A DNA stretch of 64,000 bases, taken from NCBI RefSeq assembly GCF_019880305.1, contig NZ_CP082301.1:2728001-2792000 (forward strand). The letters are read 5' to 3'. Below are positions 18,172 through 26,622 of the stretch, in pieces. Numbering within the stretch: position 1 is the first letter of the stretch; every line of letters begins with the position of its first letter. The translations under genes and the position numbers were made by a program. The notes below the pieces were generated by a model. It saw nothing but the letters and a program-made list of their open reading frames with translations, searched no databases and was not told the DNA's origin. The stretch comes from Streptomyces decoyicus (GTDB lineage: Bacteria; Actinomycetota; Actinomycetes; Streptomycetales; Streptomycetaceae).

Positions 18172-19299
18172 TCAGCCGCCCGACGTGTCCAGCTCCGCGT
18201 CCGCGTCCACACCCGCGCAGTCGTAGGGGTCGTCCAGCCAGCCGTCCGGCAGGACCACCCGGTTACGGCCCGACGTACGGCCGCGCGGTCCGTCCGCGCC
18301 CACCGGCCACGGCTGGTCGAGGTCCAGCTCCGACAGCAGCGCGTCCAGCTCGTCGAGGGAGGAGGTGACGGCGAGACTGCGGCGCATCTCGGAGCCGATC
18401 GAGAAGCCCTTGGTGTACCAGGCGACATGCTTACGGAAGTCGATGACGCCGCGCGCCTCGTCGCCGATCCACTCGCCGAGCAGAGTGGCGTGCCGCAGCA
18501 TCACGGCGGCGACCTCCTTGAGCGTCGGCTGTGCGTACGTACCGGTGCCCTCGAAGGCGGCGACCAGATCACCGAACAGCCAGGGCCGCCCGAGGCAGCC
18601 GCGCCCCACGACCACCCCGTCGCAGCCCGTCTCCCGCATCATCCGCTCGGCGTCGTCCGCCGACCAGATGTCGCCGTTGCCGAGCACCGGGATCTCCGGG
18701 ACATGCTCCTTGAGGCGTGCGATGGCGTCCCAGTCGGCGGTGCCGCCGTAGTGCTGGGCCGCGGTCCGCCCGTGCAGGGCGATTGCCGTGATGCCTTCCT
18801 CGGCCGCGATCCGCCCCGCGTCCAGGTAGGTGATGTGGTCGTCGTCGATGCCCTTGCGCATCTTCATCGTCACCGGCAGCGCACCCGCGTTCGCCACCGC
18901 CTCGCGCAGGATCGAGCGCAGCAGATTCCGCTTGTACGGCAGCGCCGAGCCGCCGCCCTTGCGGGTCACCTTCGGGACCGGGCAGCCGAAGTTCAGATCG
19001 ATGTGGTCGGCGAGGTCCTCTTCCGCGATCATGCGGGCGGCCTTGCCGACGGTGTCCGGGTCGACGCCGTACAGCTGGATCGAGCGCGGCTTCTCGGTCT
19101 CGTCGAAGTGGATCAGCTGCATGGTCTTCTCGTTGCGCTCGACCAGCGCCCGGGTCGTGATCATCTCGCTGACGAACAGGCCCTTGCCGCCGCTGAACTC
19201 CCGGCACAGCGTCCGGAACGGGGCATTGGTGATCCCGGCCATGGGCGCGAGCACCACCGGCGGCTGCACCGTATGCGGACCGATCTTCAGCAGAGTCAT
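18172..19299 (-). CDS. dusB: tRNA-dihydrouridine synthase DusB
   Basis: 375 aa from ATG 19299 (MTLLKIG), where homology to the family begins; GAAGG lies upstream. It is an FMN-binding TIM barrel: the phosphate-binding start APMAGITNAPFR, active-site Cys in NFGCPVPKV, KMRKGIDDDH, HGRTA, and GNGDIWSADDAERMM with VVGRGCLGRPWLF. It reduces uridines in the D-loop of tRNA using NADPH in the cytoplasm. The C-terminal helical tRNA-recognition domain is present, with an extended C-terminal tail (~50 residues, Asp/Arg rich) common in streptomycetes. It is divergent from the efflux pump at 19454. Confidence 0.95.
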   Translation of the reverse strand: MTLLKIGPHTVQPPVVLAPMAGITNAPFRTLCREFSGGKGLFVSEMITTRALVERNEKTMQLIHFDETEKPRSIQLYGVDPDTVGKAARMIAEEDLADHIDLNFGCPVPKVTRKGGGSALPYKRNLLRSILREAVANAGALPVTMKMRKGIDDDHITYLDAGRIAAEEGITAIALHGRTAAQHYGGTADWDAIARLKEHVPEIPVLGNGDIWSADDAERMMRETGCDGVVVGRGCLGRPWLFGDLVAAFEGTGTYAQPTLKEVAAVMLRHATLLGEWIGDEARGVIDFRKHVAWYTKGFSIGSEMRRSLAVTSSLDELDALLSELDLDQPWPVGADGPRGRTSGRNRVVLPDGWLDDPYDCAGVDADAELDTSGG

Positions 19300-19453
19300 G
19301 ACGGCAATACCTTCGGCTTTCTTCGGCTTCCTTCGGCGGGGCGGACGGGCCGCGGCCGTACGGGAGGTCCGGCCACTGCGATCTCCCATTGTCCCGCACC
19401 GCGCGAGTGGCCCCGCCAGGGCCGCACGCCCGGGATCGTTGTAGCGTTCAACC

Positions 19454-20908
19454 ATGCCTGAGCTCAGCCGTCGACGGCGTCTCCTGGTGCTGGCGATCTG
19501 CTGCATGAGCCTGCTGATCGTCAGCCTCGACAACACCATCCTCAATGTCGCCCTGCCGTCCATCCAGCACGAACTGCATGCCTCGGTCTCCGGCATGCAG
19601 TGGACGATCGACGCCTACACCCTGGTCCTGGCGGCGCTGCTGATGCTGGCCGGCTCCACCGCCGACCGGCTCGGCAGGCGCCGGATCTTCCTGGTCGGTC
19701 TGGTGGTCTTCGCCGTCGGCTCGCTGCTGTGCAGCCTGGCGCCCGGCCTGGAGTGGCTGGTGGTCTTCCGGATGGTGCAGGCCGTCGGCGGCTCGATGCT
19801 CAATCCCGTCGCGATGTCGATCATCACCAACACCTTCACGGAACCGCGGGAGCGGGCCCGCGCGATCGGGGTGTGGGGCGGTGTCGTCGGCATCAGCATG
19901 GCGGCCGGGCCGGTGATCGGCGGGCTGCTGGTGCAGACCGTCGGCTGGCGCTCGATCTTCTGGATCAACGTCCCGATCGGCGCCCTCGCGTTCTTCCTGA
20001 CCCTGCGCTACATCCAGGAGTCCCGCGCTCCCAGGCCGCGCCGCGTCGACCCGGTCGGCCAGCTGCTGGTGATCGCGCTGCTCGGCTCGCTGACGTACGC
20101 GATCATCGAAGCCCCGGACGCCGGCTGGGTCTCCCCCGAAATCCTGACGTTCGTGCTGGTGGCGCTGGCCTCCCTGGCCGGTCTGATCTTCTATGAGCGA
20201 CGCCGGCGCGAACCCCTCATCGACCTGCGGTTCTTCCACAGCGCACCGTTCAGCGGGGCGACGATCGTGGCGGTCTGCGCTTTTGCCGCGCTCGCCGGCT
20301 TCCTCTTCATCAACACGCTGTATCTGCAGAACATCCGCGGTCTGTCCGCTTTGGGCGCCGGGCTCTACATGCTCCCCATGGCAGGGATGACGCTGGTCTG
20401 CGCACCGCTGTCGGGGCGGCTGGTCGGCAGCCGGGGGCCACGGTTGTCGCTGCTCCTGGCAGGTGCGGCGATGGGGGCGAGCGGGCTGCTCTTCGCCGCG
20501 TTCGACGCGCAGTCGACGAATCCGCTGCTGTTCACCGGCTATGTCCTCTTCGGTATCGGATTCGGCCTGGTCAACGCGCCGATCACCAACACCGCGGTGT
20601 CGGGTATGCCACGCACCCAGGCCGGTGTGGCCGCCGCCGTCGCCTCCACCAGCCGGCAGATCGGGCAGTCGCTCGGCGTCGCGGTGATCGGCGCCGTACT
20701 GGCGGGCGGGGCCCATGCCGCCGCCACCGCGGACGCCTTTGTCGCGGCCGGCCGCCCGGCGTGGTGGATCATCGCGGGCTGCGGCGCGGCCGTCCTGCTG
20801 CTCGGCGCCCTGACCACGGGCCGGTGGGCGAAGGCCACGGCCGACCGCACGGCGACCCTGTTCGACGAGGAGGAGCGGGGGCAACGGGCGGCGGGCGCGC
20901 GGTCGTAG
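19454..20908 (+). CDS. DHA2 family drug efflux MFS transporter (EmrB/QacA type)
   Basis: 484 aa, ATG at 19454. Fourteen membrane segments are expected. Motif D1-like LDNTILNVALPSIQ in TM1, motif A GSTADRLGRRR after TM2, motif C GPVIGGLLVQ in TM5 and PVGAL/IGALAFF are visible, all typical of 14-TM proton-driven drug exporters. No ribosome site precedes the ATG; a TAGCGT -10-like element sits about 12 bp upstream (19442-19447), so translation may be leaderless. The neighbour upstream is the divergent dusB. The substrate is unknown. Confidence 0.9.
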   Translation: MPELSRRRRLLVLAICCMSLLIVSLDNTILNVALPSIQHELHASVSGMQWTIDAYTLVLAALLMLAGSTADRLGRRRIFLVGLVVFAVGSLLCSLAPGLEWLVVFRMVQAVGGSMLNPVAMSIITNTFTEPRERARAIGVWGGVVGISMAAGPVIGGLLVQTVGWRSIFWINVPIGALAFFLTLRYIQESRAPRPRRVDPVGQLLVIALLGSLTYAIIEAPDAGWVSPEILTFVLVALASLAGLIFYERRRREPLIDLRFFHSAPFSGATIVAVCAFAALAGFLFINTLYLQNIRGLSALGAGLYMLPMAGMTLVCAPLSGRLVGSRGPRLSLLLAGAAMGASGLLFAAFDAQSTNPLLFTGYVLFGIGFGLVNAPITNTAVSGMPRTQAGVAAAVASTSRQIGQSLGVAVIGAVLAGGAHAAATADAFVAAGRPAWWIIAGCGAAVLLLGALTTGRWAKATADRTATLFDEEERGQRAAGARS

Positions 20909-20976
20909 GCAGCTCACGGCCACCCGTTGTCCGCGCACCGCGGGCCGCTCGCGTCCGCCCCTCGGGCATCCAGTCC

Positions 20977-21148
20977 GGACCGCTGACATCCCTCCGGCCG
21001 TTCGCTGCAGGTCGCTGACATCCCTCCGGCCCTTCACCGCGGGCCGCTGACGCCCGCCGCGCCCCGGCACCGTTCACCGCGGACCGCTGACATCCCTCCG
21101 GCCGTTCACCGCGGACCGCTCACGCCCGCCGCCCCGGCCCTTCATTGC
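20977..21148. repeat. Imperfect tandem repeats (~32-40 bp, five copies) between converging genes
   Basis: Units begin GGACCGCTGACATCCCTCCG (20977), GGTCGCTGACATCCCTCCGG (21010), GGGCCGCTGACGCCCGCCGC (21041), GGACCGCTGACATCCCTCCG (21081) and GGACCGCTCACGCCCGCCGC (21113), most ending in a TTCACCGC-like block. They fill the gap between the pump stop at 20908 and the XRE gene end at 21186. No gene is seen here. Confidence 0.8.
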
Positions 21149-21185
21149 GTGCGGACCGCCCGCGCCCGCCCCCTCGGCCGTACGG

Positions 21186-22112
21186 TCACACCGTGACCAG
21201 CGCCGCCTCCTCCGCCAGCCGCTCCAACTGCTCCAGCCGCTCCCGGGTCGTCTCGTCCACGGGCGCGTAGGACAGCAGCTTGGGACCGGGGTTGGGCCCC
21301 GTCCACAGACTCGTGGCGGACAGCTGCAGCACACCCACCCGCGGATGCCGGAAGAGCTTGACGGAGCTCATCGGACGGATGACCTCATGCTGGGCCCAGA
21401 TCTCCCGGAACTCCGGCGATGCCTCCGTCAGCCGCGCGACCAGTGCCTTCCAAGGCGGCTCCGCCACATGCTCGGCCATCGACGCCCGGAACTTGGCCGC
21501 CATCACCCGCATCGTGGCGTCCAGATCGACCACGCTCGACCGCCACCCGGGATGCGTGAACGCCAGCCACATGCAGTTGCGGTCCTCCTCGGGCAACGCG
21601 TCGAGGTCGCACATCAGGCGGCCGTAGGTGCTGTTGTAGGCGAGGATGTCGAACCGGCTGTTCTGGACGACCGCGGGGAACGGCTCCAACTGGCGCAGCA
21701 GCTGGCGCAGTTCGCGCGTGACGCCCGTGCACTCCGTGCCCGGCATCGGGTCGACCGCCCCTGCCAGCGCGAACAGATGGCTGCGCTCGGCGCGGTCGAG
21801 CAGCAGCGCACGGGCGACCGCGTCCAGGACCTGCGGCGATACGTGGATGTCCCGGGCCTGTTCGAGCCAGGTGTACCAGGTGACCCCGACCGCGCCCAGG
21901 TGCGCGACCTCCTCACGGCGCAGACCGGGGGTACGGCGGCGGGCACCCCGGGGCAGTCCGACCTGCTCGGGCGTGATCCGCTCCCGTCGGCTGCGCAGAA
22001 AGGCGGCCAGCTCGGCCCGGCGGGCGGCGTCATCGTGCGGGGCGGTGCCGTGCCGCGGGGCGGCGGCGCCAGGGCCTGTGGCAGTCTGCGTCAGGGGCAT
22101 GTCCACGGTCAT
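21186..22112 (-). CDS. XRE-family regulator with MmyB-like ligand-binding domain
   Basis: 308 aa from ATG 22112 (MTVDMPL). GGAGG ends only two bases before this ATG, so the in-frame ATG at 22100 is an alternative. The N-terminal helix-turn-helix contains RRTPGLRREEVAHLGAVGVTWYTWLEQ.RDI..SPQVLDAVARAL; the C-terminal ~180 residues are the MmyB-like PAS-fold ligand domain (QNSRFDILAYN..YGRLM, W..VVDLDATMRVMAAKFRASM, HPRVGVLQL). These regulators control an adjacent gene in response to a small molecule. It is divergent from the efflux pump at 22214, with twin palindromes between them, and closely resembles the regulator at 59151-60077, which is also 308 aa. Confidence 0.9.
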   Translation of the reverse strand: MTVDMPLTQTATGPGAAAPRHGTAPHDDAARRAELAAFLRSRRERITPEQVGLPRGARRRTPGLRREEVAHLGAVGVTWYTWLEQARDIHVSPQVLDAVARALLLDRAERSHLFALAGAVDPMPGTECTGVTRELRQLLRQLEPFPAVVQNSRFDILAYNSTYGRLMCDLDALPEEDRNCMWLAFTHPGWRSSVVDLDATMRVMAAKFRASMAEHVAEPPWKALVARLTEASPEFREIWAQHEVIRPMSSVKLFRHPRVGVLQLSATSLWTGPNPGPKLLSYAPVDETTRERLEQLERLAEEAALVTV

Positions 22113-22154
22113 ACCTCCAGCGTGCCGCAGGCCGCAGCCGGTTGCCAGGTAGCA

Positions 22155-22186
22155 CCGGTACCAGGATAAGAAGACTCTGGTACCAG
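22155..22186. promoter_or_regulatory. Twin operator-like palindromes between XRE regulator and efflux pump
   Basis: CCGGTACCAG (22155-22164) and the perfect palindrome CTGGTACCAG (22177-22186) share GGTACC centres 22 bp apart, two helical turns, in the 101 bp divergent gap. This suits cooperative binding of two dimers of the adjacent XRE regulator. Confidence 0.6.
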
Positions 22187-22213
22187 CCTGAGCGCTCGAC
22201 AACAGTCGAGTCC

Positions 22214-23749
22214 GTGAGCGATACCCGAGCACAGATGCCCCCCGCGGACGCCACGGCCGCGATCCTCGACGCCCCGGCCACCCTCCCGGATGCCGCGCAC
22301 CCCGGAGCCCCGGCGACGCCGGAGGCGCCGGCCGCAGCCGGCCCCGCCCCGCAGCGGCACCAGGCCACGACGGTCCTGACCCCGCTCGGCCTGCTGACCG
22401 TACTGCTGGGCGCGGCCCTGCCCATGATCGATTTCTTTATCGTCAATGTCGCACTGCCGACGATCGACCACGATCTGCACGCGGGGCCCGCGATGCTGGA
22501 GATGGTGGTGGCGGGTTACGGCGTGGCCTACGCCATGCTGCTGGTGCTCGGCGGCAGGCTCGGCGACATGATCGGCCGGCGCCGGCTGTTCCTCTGGGGC
22601 CTGGTCGCGTTCGGCCTGACGTCACTGGCCTGCGGTCTTGCTCCGGACGCCGGGACGCTGGTGGCCGCCCGGGTCGCCCAGGGGGCCGCGGCCGCGCTGC
22701 TGCTGCCGCAGGTGCTGGCCACCATCCAGGCCACGACCACCGGCAAGCGGCGCGCCAAGGCCGTCAGCCTCTACGGCGGAACGGCCGGTGTCGCCAGCGC
22801 CGTCGGCCAGGTGCTCGGCGGTCTGCTGGTCTCCGTCGACCTGGCGGGCACCGGCTGGCGCGCGGTCTTCCTGGTGAACGTGCCGATATCCGCCGCGGCC
22901 TGGCTGCTGGCCGCCCGTACGGTCCCCGAGACCCGCTCCCCGCACCCGAGCCGGGTGGACGGTCCCGGGACCGCGCTGCTCGCCGCCACTCTGATCACCC
23001 TGCTGCTGCCGCTGACGGAGGGCCGGGCGGCCGGCTGGCCCCTGTGGTCCTGGATCCTGCTGGCCGTCTTCCCCTTTGCCGCCGCCGCGTTCCTCCTCGT
23101 CGAGCGCCGGGCGGAACGCGCAGGGCGTACCCCGCTCGTCCCGCCCTCGCTGCTGCGGATCCCCTCCGTGAGCAGCGGACTCACCATGATCATCCCCTTC
23201 ACGCTGGGCTTCGGCGGCTTCATGTTCGTGGTCGCCGTCGCCCTCCAGAACGGCCTGCACTACGGCCCGTTCGCGGCCGGGCTGTCCTTGGCGCCGCTGT
23301 GCGTCACGTTCTTCTTCGCCTCGCTCGCCGGTCCGCGGCTGGTGATGCGGTTCGGGCGGCGGGTGGTGGTCGCCGGTTCGCTGATCCAGGGCATCGGGCT
23401 GATCGGCCTGGCGCTGACCGTGCACTCGGGCTGGCCCGCGATATCGGTGGCCGGGCTCGCATCGAGCATGGCCGTCCTGGGCCTCGGGCAGGGCATGGTG
23501 CTGCCGGTGCTGATGCGCATCGTGCTGAGCGAACTGCCGGTGACACAGGCCGGCGTGGGCGGCGGCGTCATGGTCACCACCCAGCAGTCCGGCCTCGCCC
23601 TCGGCGTGGCCACCCTCGGCACCCTCTTCCTCGCACTGATCCCGTCCGTCGGCATCCGTGACGCGATGCTCGCCGCCCTGCTGACGCAACTGGCGATCGT
23701 CGCGGGCACGACGACACTCGCCCTGCGCCTGCCCCGCACCCTGCGCTGA
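22214..23749 (+). CDS. MFS efflux transporter (DHA2-like)
   Basis: 511 aa from GTG 22214 (VSDTRAQMPP). A ~60-residue Ala/Pro-rich cytoplasmic N-terminal tail precedes ~14 membrane segments. Signature motifs: IDFFIVNVALPTIDHDL in TM1, GGRLGDMIGRRRLFLWG (motif A), AVGQVLGGLLVSVD (motif C), and WRAVFLVNVPI. It is probably a drug/proton antiporter repressed by the divergent XRE regulator. A weak TCGAG-type site lies before the GTG; the upstream ATG 22142 would place the start inside the operator and is less likely. Confidence 0.9.
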   Translation: MSDTRAQMPPADATAAILDAPATLPDAAHPGAPATPEAPAAAGPAPQRHQATTVLTPLGLLTVLLGAALPMIDFFIVNVALPTIDHDLHAGPAMLEMVVAGYGVAYAMLLVLGGRLGDMIGRRRLFLWGLVAFGLTSLACGLAPDAGTLVAARVAQGAAAALLLPQVLATIQATTTGKRRAKAVSLYGGTAGVASAVGQVLGGLLVSVDLAGTGWRAVFLVNVPISAAAWLLAARTVPETRSPHPSRVDGPGTALLAATLITLLLPLTEGRAAGWPLWSWILLAVFPFAAAAFLLVERRAERAGRTPLVPPSLLRIPSVSSGLTMIIPFTLGFGGFMFVVAVALQNGLHYGPFAAGLSLAPLCVTFFFASLAGPRLVMRFGRRVVVAGSLIQGIGLIGLALTVHSGWPAISVAGLASSMAVLGLGQGMVLPVLMRIVLSELPVTQAGVGGGVMVTTQQSGLALGVATLGTLFLALIPSVGIRDAMLAALLTQLAIVAGTTTLALRLPRTLR

Positions 23750-23890
23750 CGCGCACTGACGTCCGCTGGCGTGCACTGATGTGTATGACGTCCACTGATC
23801 TGCACTGGGCTGCCCCCTGCCCCTACCCCTGCCCCTCTGCACTGGCCTGCGCTGACCTGCCCTGACCTGCGAGGGAGTGAGGGAGCGAGC
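23750..23890. repeat. Degenerate CTGAC/CACTGA-rich repeats
   Basis: After the pump stop the sequence repeats short elements such as GCACTGA, GCGCTGAC and CCTGACCTG many times with irregular spacing, plus a CCCCTGCCCCTACCCCTGCC run (about 23811-23835). No ORF is convincing. It ends before the aldo/keto reductase operator. Confidence 0.55.
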
Positions 23891-23916
23891 GACGAGGCTT
23901 GCGTGGGCACTCACAC

Positions 23917-23954
23917 ATGACGGCTGACAGATATTGAAATCTGTCAGTCGTCAT
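23917..23954. promoter_or_regulatory. Large palindromic operator upstream of the aldo/keto reductase
   Basis: ATGACGGCTGACAGAT (23917-23932), spacer ATTGAA, ATCTGTCAGTCGTCAT (23939-23954): 15 of 16 positions pair. The core CTGACAGAT-n6-ATCTGTCAG is perfect. This size and symmetry fit a TetR-type operator; the TetR gene at 25514 is the likely binder (inferred). Confidence 0.7.
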
Positions 23955-24049
23955 GCCATAGTGAATCTGGAACACGCGGCATCCGCCCCACGTCCCCCCC
24001 CACGCGCCCACCCCCCATCCCCACCCCTCTCGTCCTCCAGGAGCACGCA

Positions 24050-25054
24050 GTGCAGACCCGCACCCTGGGCACCACCGGCCCGCAGACCTCCGCCCTCGGC
24101 CTCGGCTGCATGGGCATGTCCGCCCTCTACGGCGACACCGACCGCAGTGAATCCATCGCCACCCTCCATGCCGCCCTCGACGCGGGCGTCACCCTGCTCG
24201 ACACCGGCGACTTCTACGGCATGGGCCACAACGAACTGCTGATCAACGAAGCCCTGCGGACCGCCCCCGCGGCGGCCCGCGAGAAGGCGCAGATCAGCGT
24301 CAAGTTCGGCGCCCTGCGCACGGTCGAAGGCGGCTTCACCGGCTATGACGGCCGGCCGAACGCGGTGAAGAACTTCGCCGCGTACTCCCTCCAGCGCCTG
24401 GGCACCGACCACATCGACATCTACCGGATCGCCCGGGTCGACCCGGACGTCCCGATCGAGGAGACCGTCGGCGCCATCGCCGAGCTGGTCGAGGCCGGGC
24501 ACGTCCGGCACATCGGCCTCTCCGAGGTCGGCGCCGAGACCCTGCGCCGGGCCGCCGCCGTCGCCCCGATCTCCGACCTCCAGATCGAGTACTCCCTCAT
24601 CTCCCGAGGCATCGAGGAGGCGATCCTGCCGACCGCCCGCGAGCTCGGCATCGGCGTCACCGCCTACGGCGTCCTGTCGCGCGGCCTGATCAGCGGCCAC
24701 TTCAGCCGCGACCGCAAGCTCGCCGCCAACGACTTCCGCGGTATGAGCCCTCGCTTCCAGGGCGAGAACCTCGACCGCAACCTCGACCTCGTGGACGCGC
24801 TGCGCAAGATCGCCGAGCAGAAGGGCATCTCGGTCGCCCAGACCGCCATCGCCTGGGTGCTCTCCCGCGGCGAGGACATCGTCCCGCTGGTCGGCGCCCG
24901 CCGCCGCGACCGGCTGACCGAGGCCCTCGGCGCCCTGGATGTCACCCTTGACGCCGGTGACCTCTCCGCGATCGAGCGCACGGTCCCGCCCGGCGCCGCC
25001 GCCGGCGACCGCTACCCCACCGACCAGATGGCCCACCTGGACAGCGAACGCTGA
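24050..25054 (+). CDS. Aldo/keto reductase
   Basis: 334 aa from GTG 24050 with AGGAGC 7 nt upstream. The (beta/alpha)8 barrel NADPH oxidoreductase motifs are present: start RTLGTTGPQTSALGLGCMGMS, catalytic Asp/Tyr in LLDTGDFYGMGHNE, catalytic Lys in ISVKFGAL, and the coenzyme-binding end VPLVGARRRDRL. At the position of the usual active-site His (YxLHxxD) the sequence is YRIARVDP, a His-to-Ala change. Similar residues occur in a subgroup of bacterial members as I recall it, but activity may differ. It is cytoplasmic; the substrate is unknown. A large operator lies upstream and a TetR gene 460 bp downstream. Confidence 0.92.
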   Translation: MQTRTLGTTGPQTSALGLGCMGMSALYGDTDRSESIATLHAALDAGVTLLDTGDFYGMGHNELLINEALRTAPAAAREKAQISVKFGALRTVEGGFTGYDGRPNAVKNFAAYSLQRLGTDHIDIYRIARVDPDVPIEETVGAIAELVEAGHVRHIGLSEVGAETLRRAAAVAPISDLQIEYSLISRGIEEAILPTARELGIGVTAYGVLSRGLISGHFSRDRKLAANDFRGMSPRFQGENLDRNLDLVDALRKIAEQKGISVAQTAIAWVLSRGEDIVPLVGARRRDRLTEALGALDVTLDAGDLSAIERTVPPGAAAGDRYPTDQMAHLDSER

Positions 25055-25072
25055 CGCCAGGGGCGCGAGCAC

Positions 25073-25350
25073 CGCGGCCCGGTGACCAACGAGGTCAACC
25101 ACCGAGGTCCGGTGACCGACGGAGGCCCGGTGCCCAACGCGGTCCGGCGCCGACCGGGGTCCGGTGACGACCGAGGTCCGGTACCGATCGAGGTCCGGTG
25201 ACGACCGAGGTCCGGTACCGATCGAGGTGGAGAGACGACGGAGGCCCGGTACCGGCTGAGGCCCGGAGCCGACCGAGGCCCGCTACCGATCGAGGTCGGG
25301 AGATGATCGGGCCCGGTACCGACCGAGGCCCGGTGGCCACCGAAGCGGGT
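25073..25350. repeat. 17 bp tandem repeat array (about 17 imperfect copies)
   Basis: Consensus CGAGGTCCGGTACCGAT / CGAGGTCCGGTGACGAC repeats with a 17 bp period (one 13 bp and two off-by-one units) from 25073 to about 25350. Best copies are consecutive around 25171-25225. Because 17 is not a multiple of 3, no protein repeat results. Each copy holds a CCGGTACCG-type dyad. It lies between the aldo/keto reductase and tetR. Confidence 0.85.
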
Positions 25351-25513
25351 ACGGGGCGGAGCCAGGTACCGTCCGTACGTACTCGGCGCCCGGATCCGAC
25401 GTGGTGTACGCACGCACCCGCGACCGGTTCCGGCACCCGCCGGTGTGCCACCGGCACCACCCGGCACCACTAGCCGCCCCCGCCCCGCCCTCTCCGAAAG
25501 GCCGCCCGCCCCC

Positions 25514-26095
25514 ATGCCGCCCGAGACGTTGACCCCAGAGCGCATTCTCGAAGCCACCGAGGAGGTGCTGCGCCGCTACGGCCCGGCCAAGGCCACGGTC
25601 GTGGATGTGGCGCGCGCCCTGGGCGTCAGCCACGGCAGCGTCTACCGCCACTTCCGTACGAAGGCGGCACTCCGGGAGGCGGTCACGGAGCGCTGGCTGG
25701 ACCGTACGAGCAAGGAACTGTCGGTCATCGTCACGGCGGAAGGACCAGCTCCGGAACGCCTGGACCGCTGGCTGACCGCCCTCTTCGAGGCCAAGCGGCA
25801 CAAGGCCGGCGACGATCCCGAACTGTTCGCCACTTATATGACGTTGATCGGGGAGAGCGGCGGCGTCGTCGACCGGCACATCACCGACCTGGAAGCCCAG
25901 CTCACCACCCTCATCGAAGCCGGCGTCAGCGAGGGCGAGTTCCACACCCCCTCCCCCGCCACCACCGCCCGCGCCGTCTTCGACGCCACCGGCCGCTTCC
26001 ACGACCCGTGTTACGCCCCCGAGTGGTCCCGCCCCGAAATCGCCACCGACTTCGAGGCCGTCCGCGACCTGGTCCTGCGGGGCCTGCGCAGCTAG
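25514..26095 (+). CDS. TetR family transcriptional regulator
   Basis: 193 aa, ATG 25514 with GAAAGG about 14 nt upstream. N-terminal helix-turn-helix: LTPERILEATEEVLRRYG, then TVVDVARALGVSHGSVYRHFRTKAALREAV. The C-terminal domain is an all-helical ligand-binding and dimer region with WLTALFEAKRHKAGDDPELF and FDATGRFHDP. It is oriented with the aldo/keto reductase and separated by the 17 bp repeat array. Probable ligand-responsive repressor of that reductase through the operator at 23917-23954; this pairing is inferred. Confidence 0.9.
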   Translation: MPPETLTPERILEATEEVLRRYGPAKATVVDVARALGVSHGSVYRHFRTKAALREAVTERWLDRTSKELSVIVTAEGPAPERLDRWLTALFEAKRHKAGDDPELFATYMTLIGESGGVVDRHITDLEAQLTTLIEAGVSEGEFHTPSPATTARAVFDATGRFHDPCYAPEWSRPEIATDFEAVRDLVLRGLRS

Positions 26096-26112
26096 GGGTA
26101 GCTCGGGGGCAG

Positions 26113-26560
26113 CACGTCCGCGGCTCTGAGCGACGGTGAGCACGGCCGGGAAGAAGACGCCGCATGCGCTGATGGTGATCAACAGGCATAGCCAGGTCAT
26201 GAGCGTGTTGCTGCCGATGGTCGCCTGGATGAGGAGCAGTACTGCCGCCCCTGTTGTCGCCAGCGCGCCGCTGATGATGAGGAGGACCTCAGGGCGCCGA
26301 CGTTTGGCCAGACGGCCGTAGGCCAGGCTCCCCGCCATGTTGCCGACGGCATTGAGACCGTAGACGAGGCTGGAAAGAGCTGAGGAGAGACGGTAAATGC
26401 CCTGGAAGACGAAGGTGGTACCGGCGATATAGGCGAACACGGCGGCTCCACCACAGGCGAGGGCTGACACCGGTATGAGGATGGCGCGCTGCGCGGCAAC
26501 CTGTCCGATGGTGCGCAGGCTTGCGGCCAACCCGCCCGTGAGGCGAGCGTGCGGCGGATG
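26113..26560 (-). pseudogene. Truncated MFS transporter (Bcr/CflA type) remnant
   Basis: The minus strand encodes an MFS C-terminal half-fragment: HPPHARLTGGLAASLRTIGQ (mid-protein loop), FAYIAGTTFVFQGIYRLSS, VYGLNAVGNMAGSLAYGRLAKRR, LLITISACGVFFPAVLTVAQSRGR. In intact Bcr/CflA transporters the first half lies before the loop and at least two more helices follow AQSRGR. Here upstream sequence is unrelated and homology ends abruptly near 26113, just after the tetR stop. It is a decayed remnant, not a functional pump. Confidence 0.75.
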
Positions 26561-26622
26561 GGACCCACCCAAGTGCTCATTGCGCCAGATCTCATCAGCG
26601 TTAGCTTGCCAGTTGGACAAGC

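Noticed and set aside
19448..21070. 540-codon minus-strand frame opposite the efflux pump and running into repeats
   Set aside because: Gln/Asp/Arg/Gly-rich shadow frame with no domain; the plus strand is a clear transporter.
25073..25350. Possible CRISPR array
   Set aside because: Units abut with no unique spacers, repeats are imperfect and only 17 bp, and no cas genes are present.
26113..26560. Insertion-sequence remnant
   Set aside because: No transposase similarity or terminal inverted repeats; the fragment is transporter sequence.
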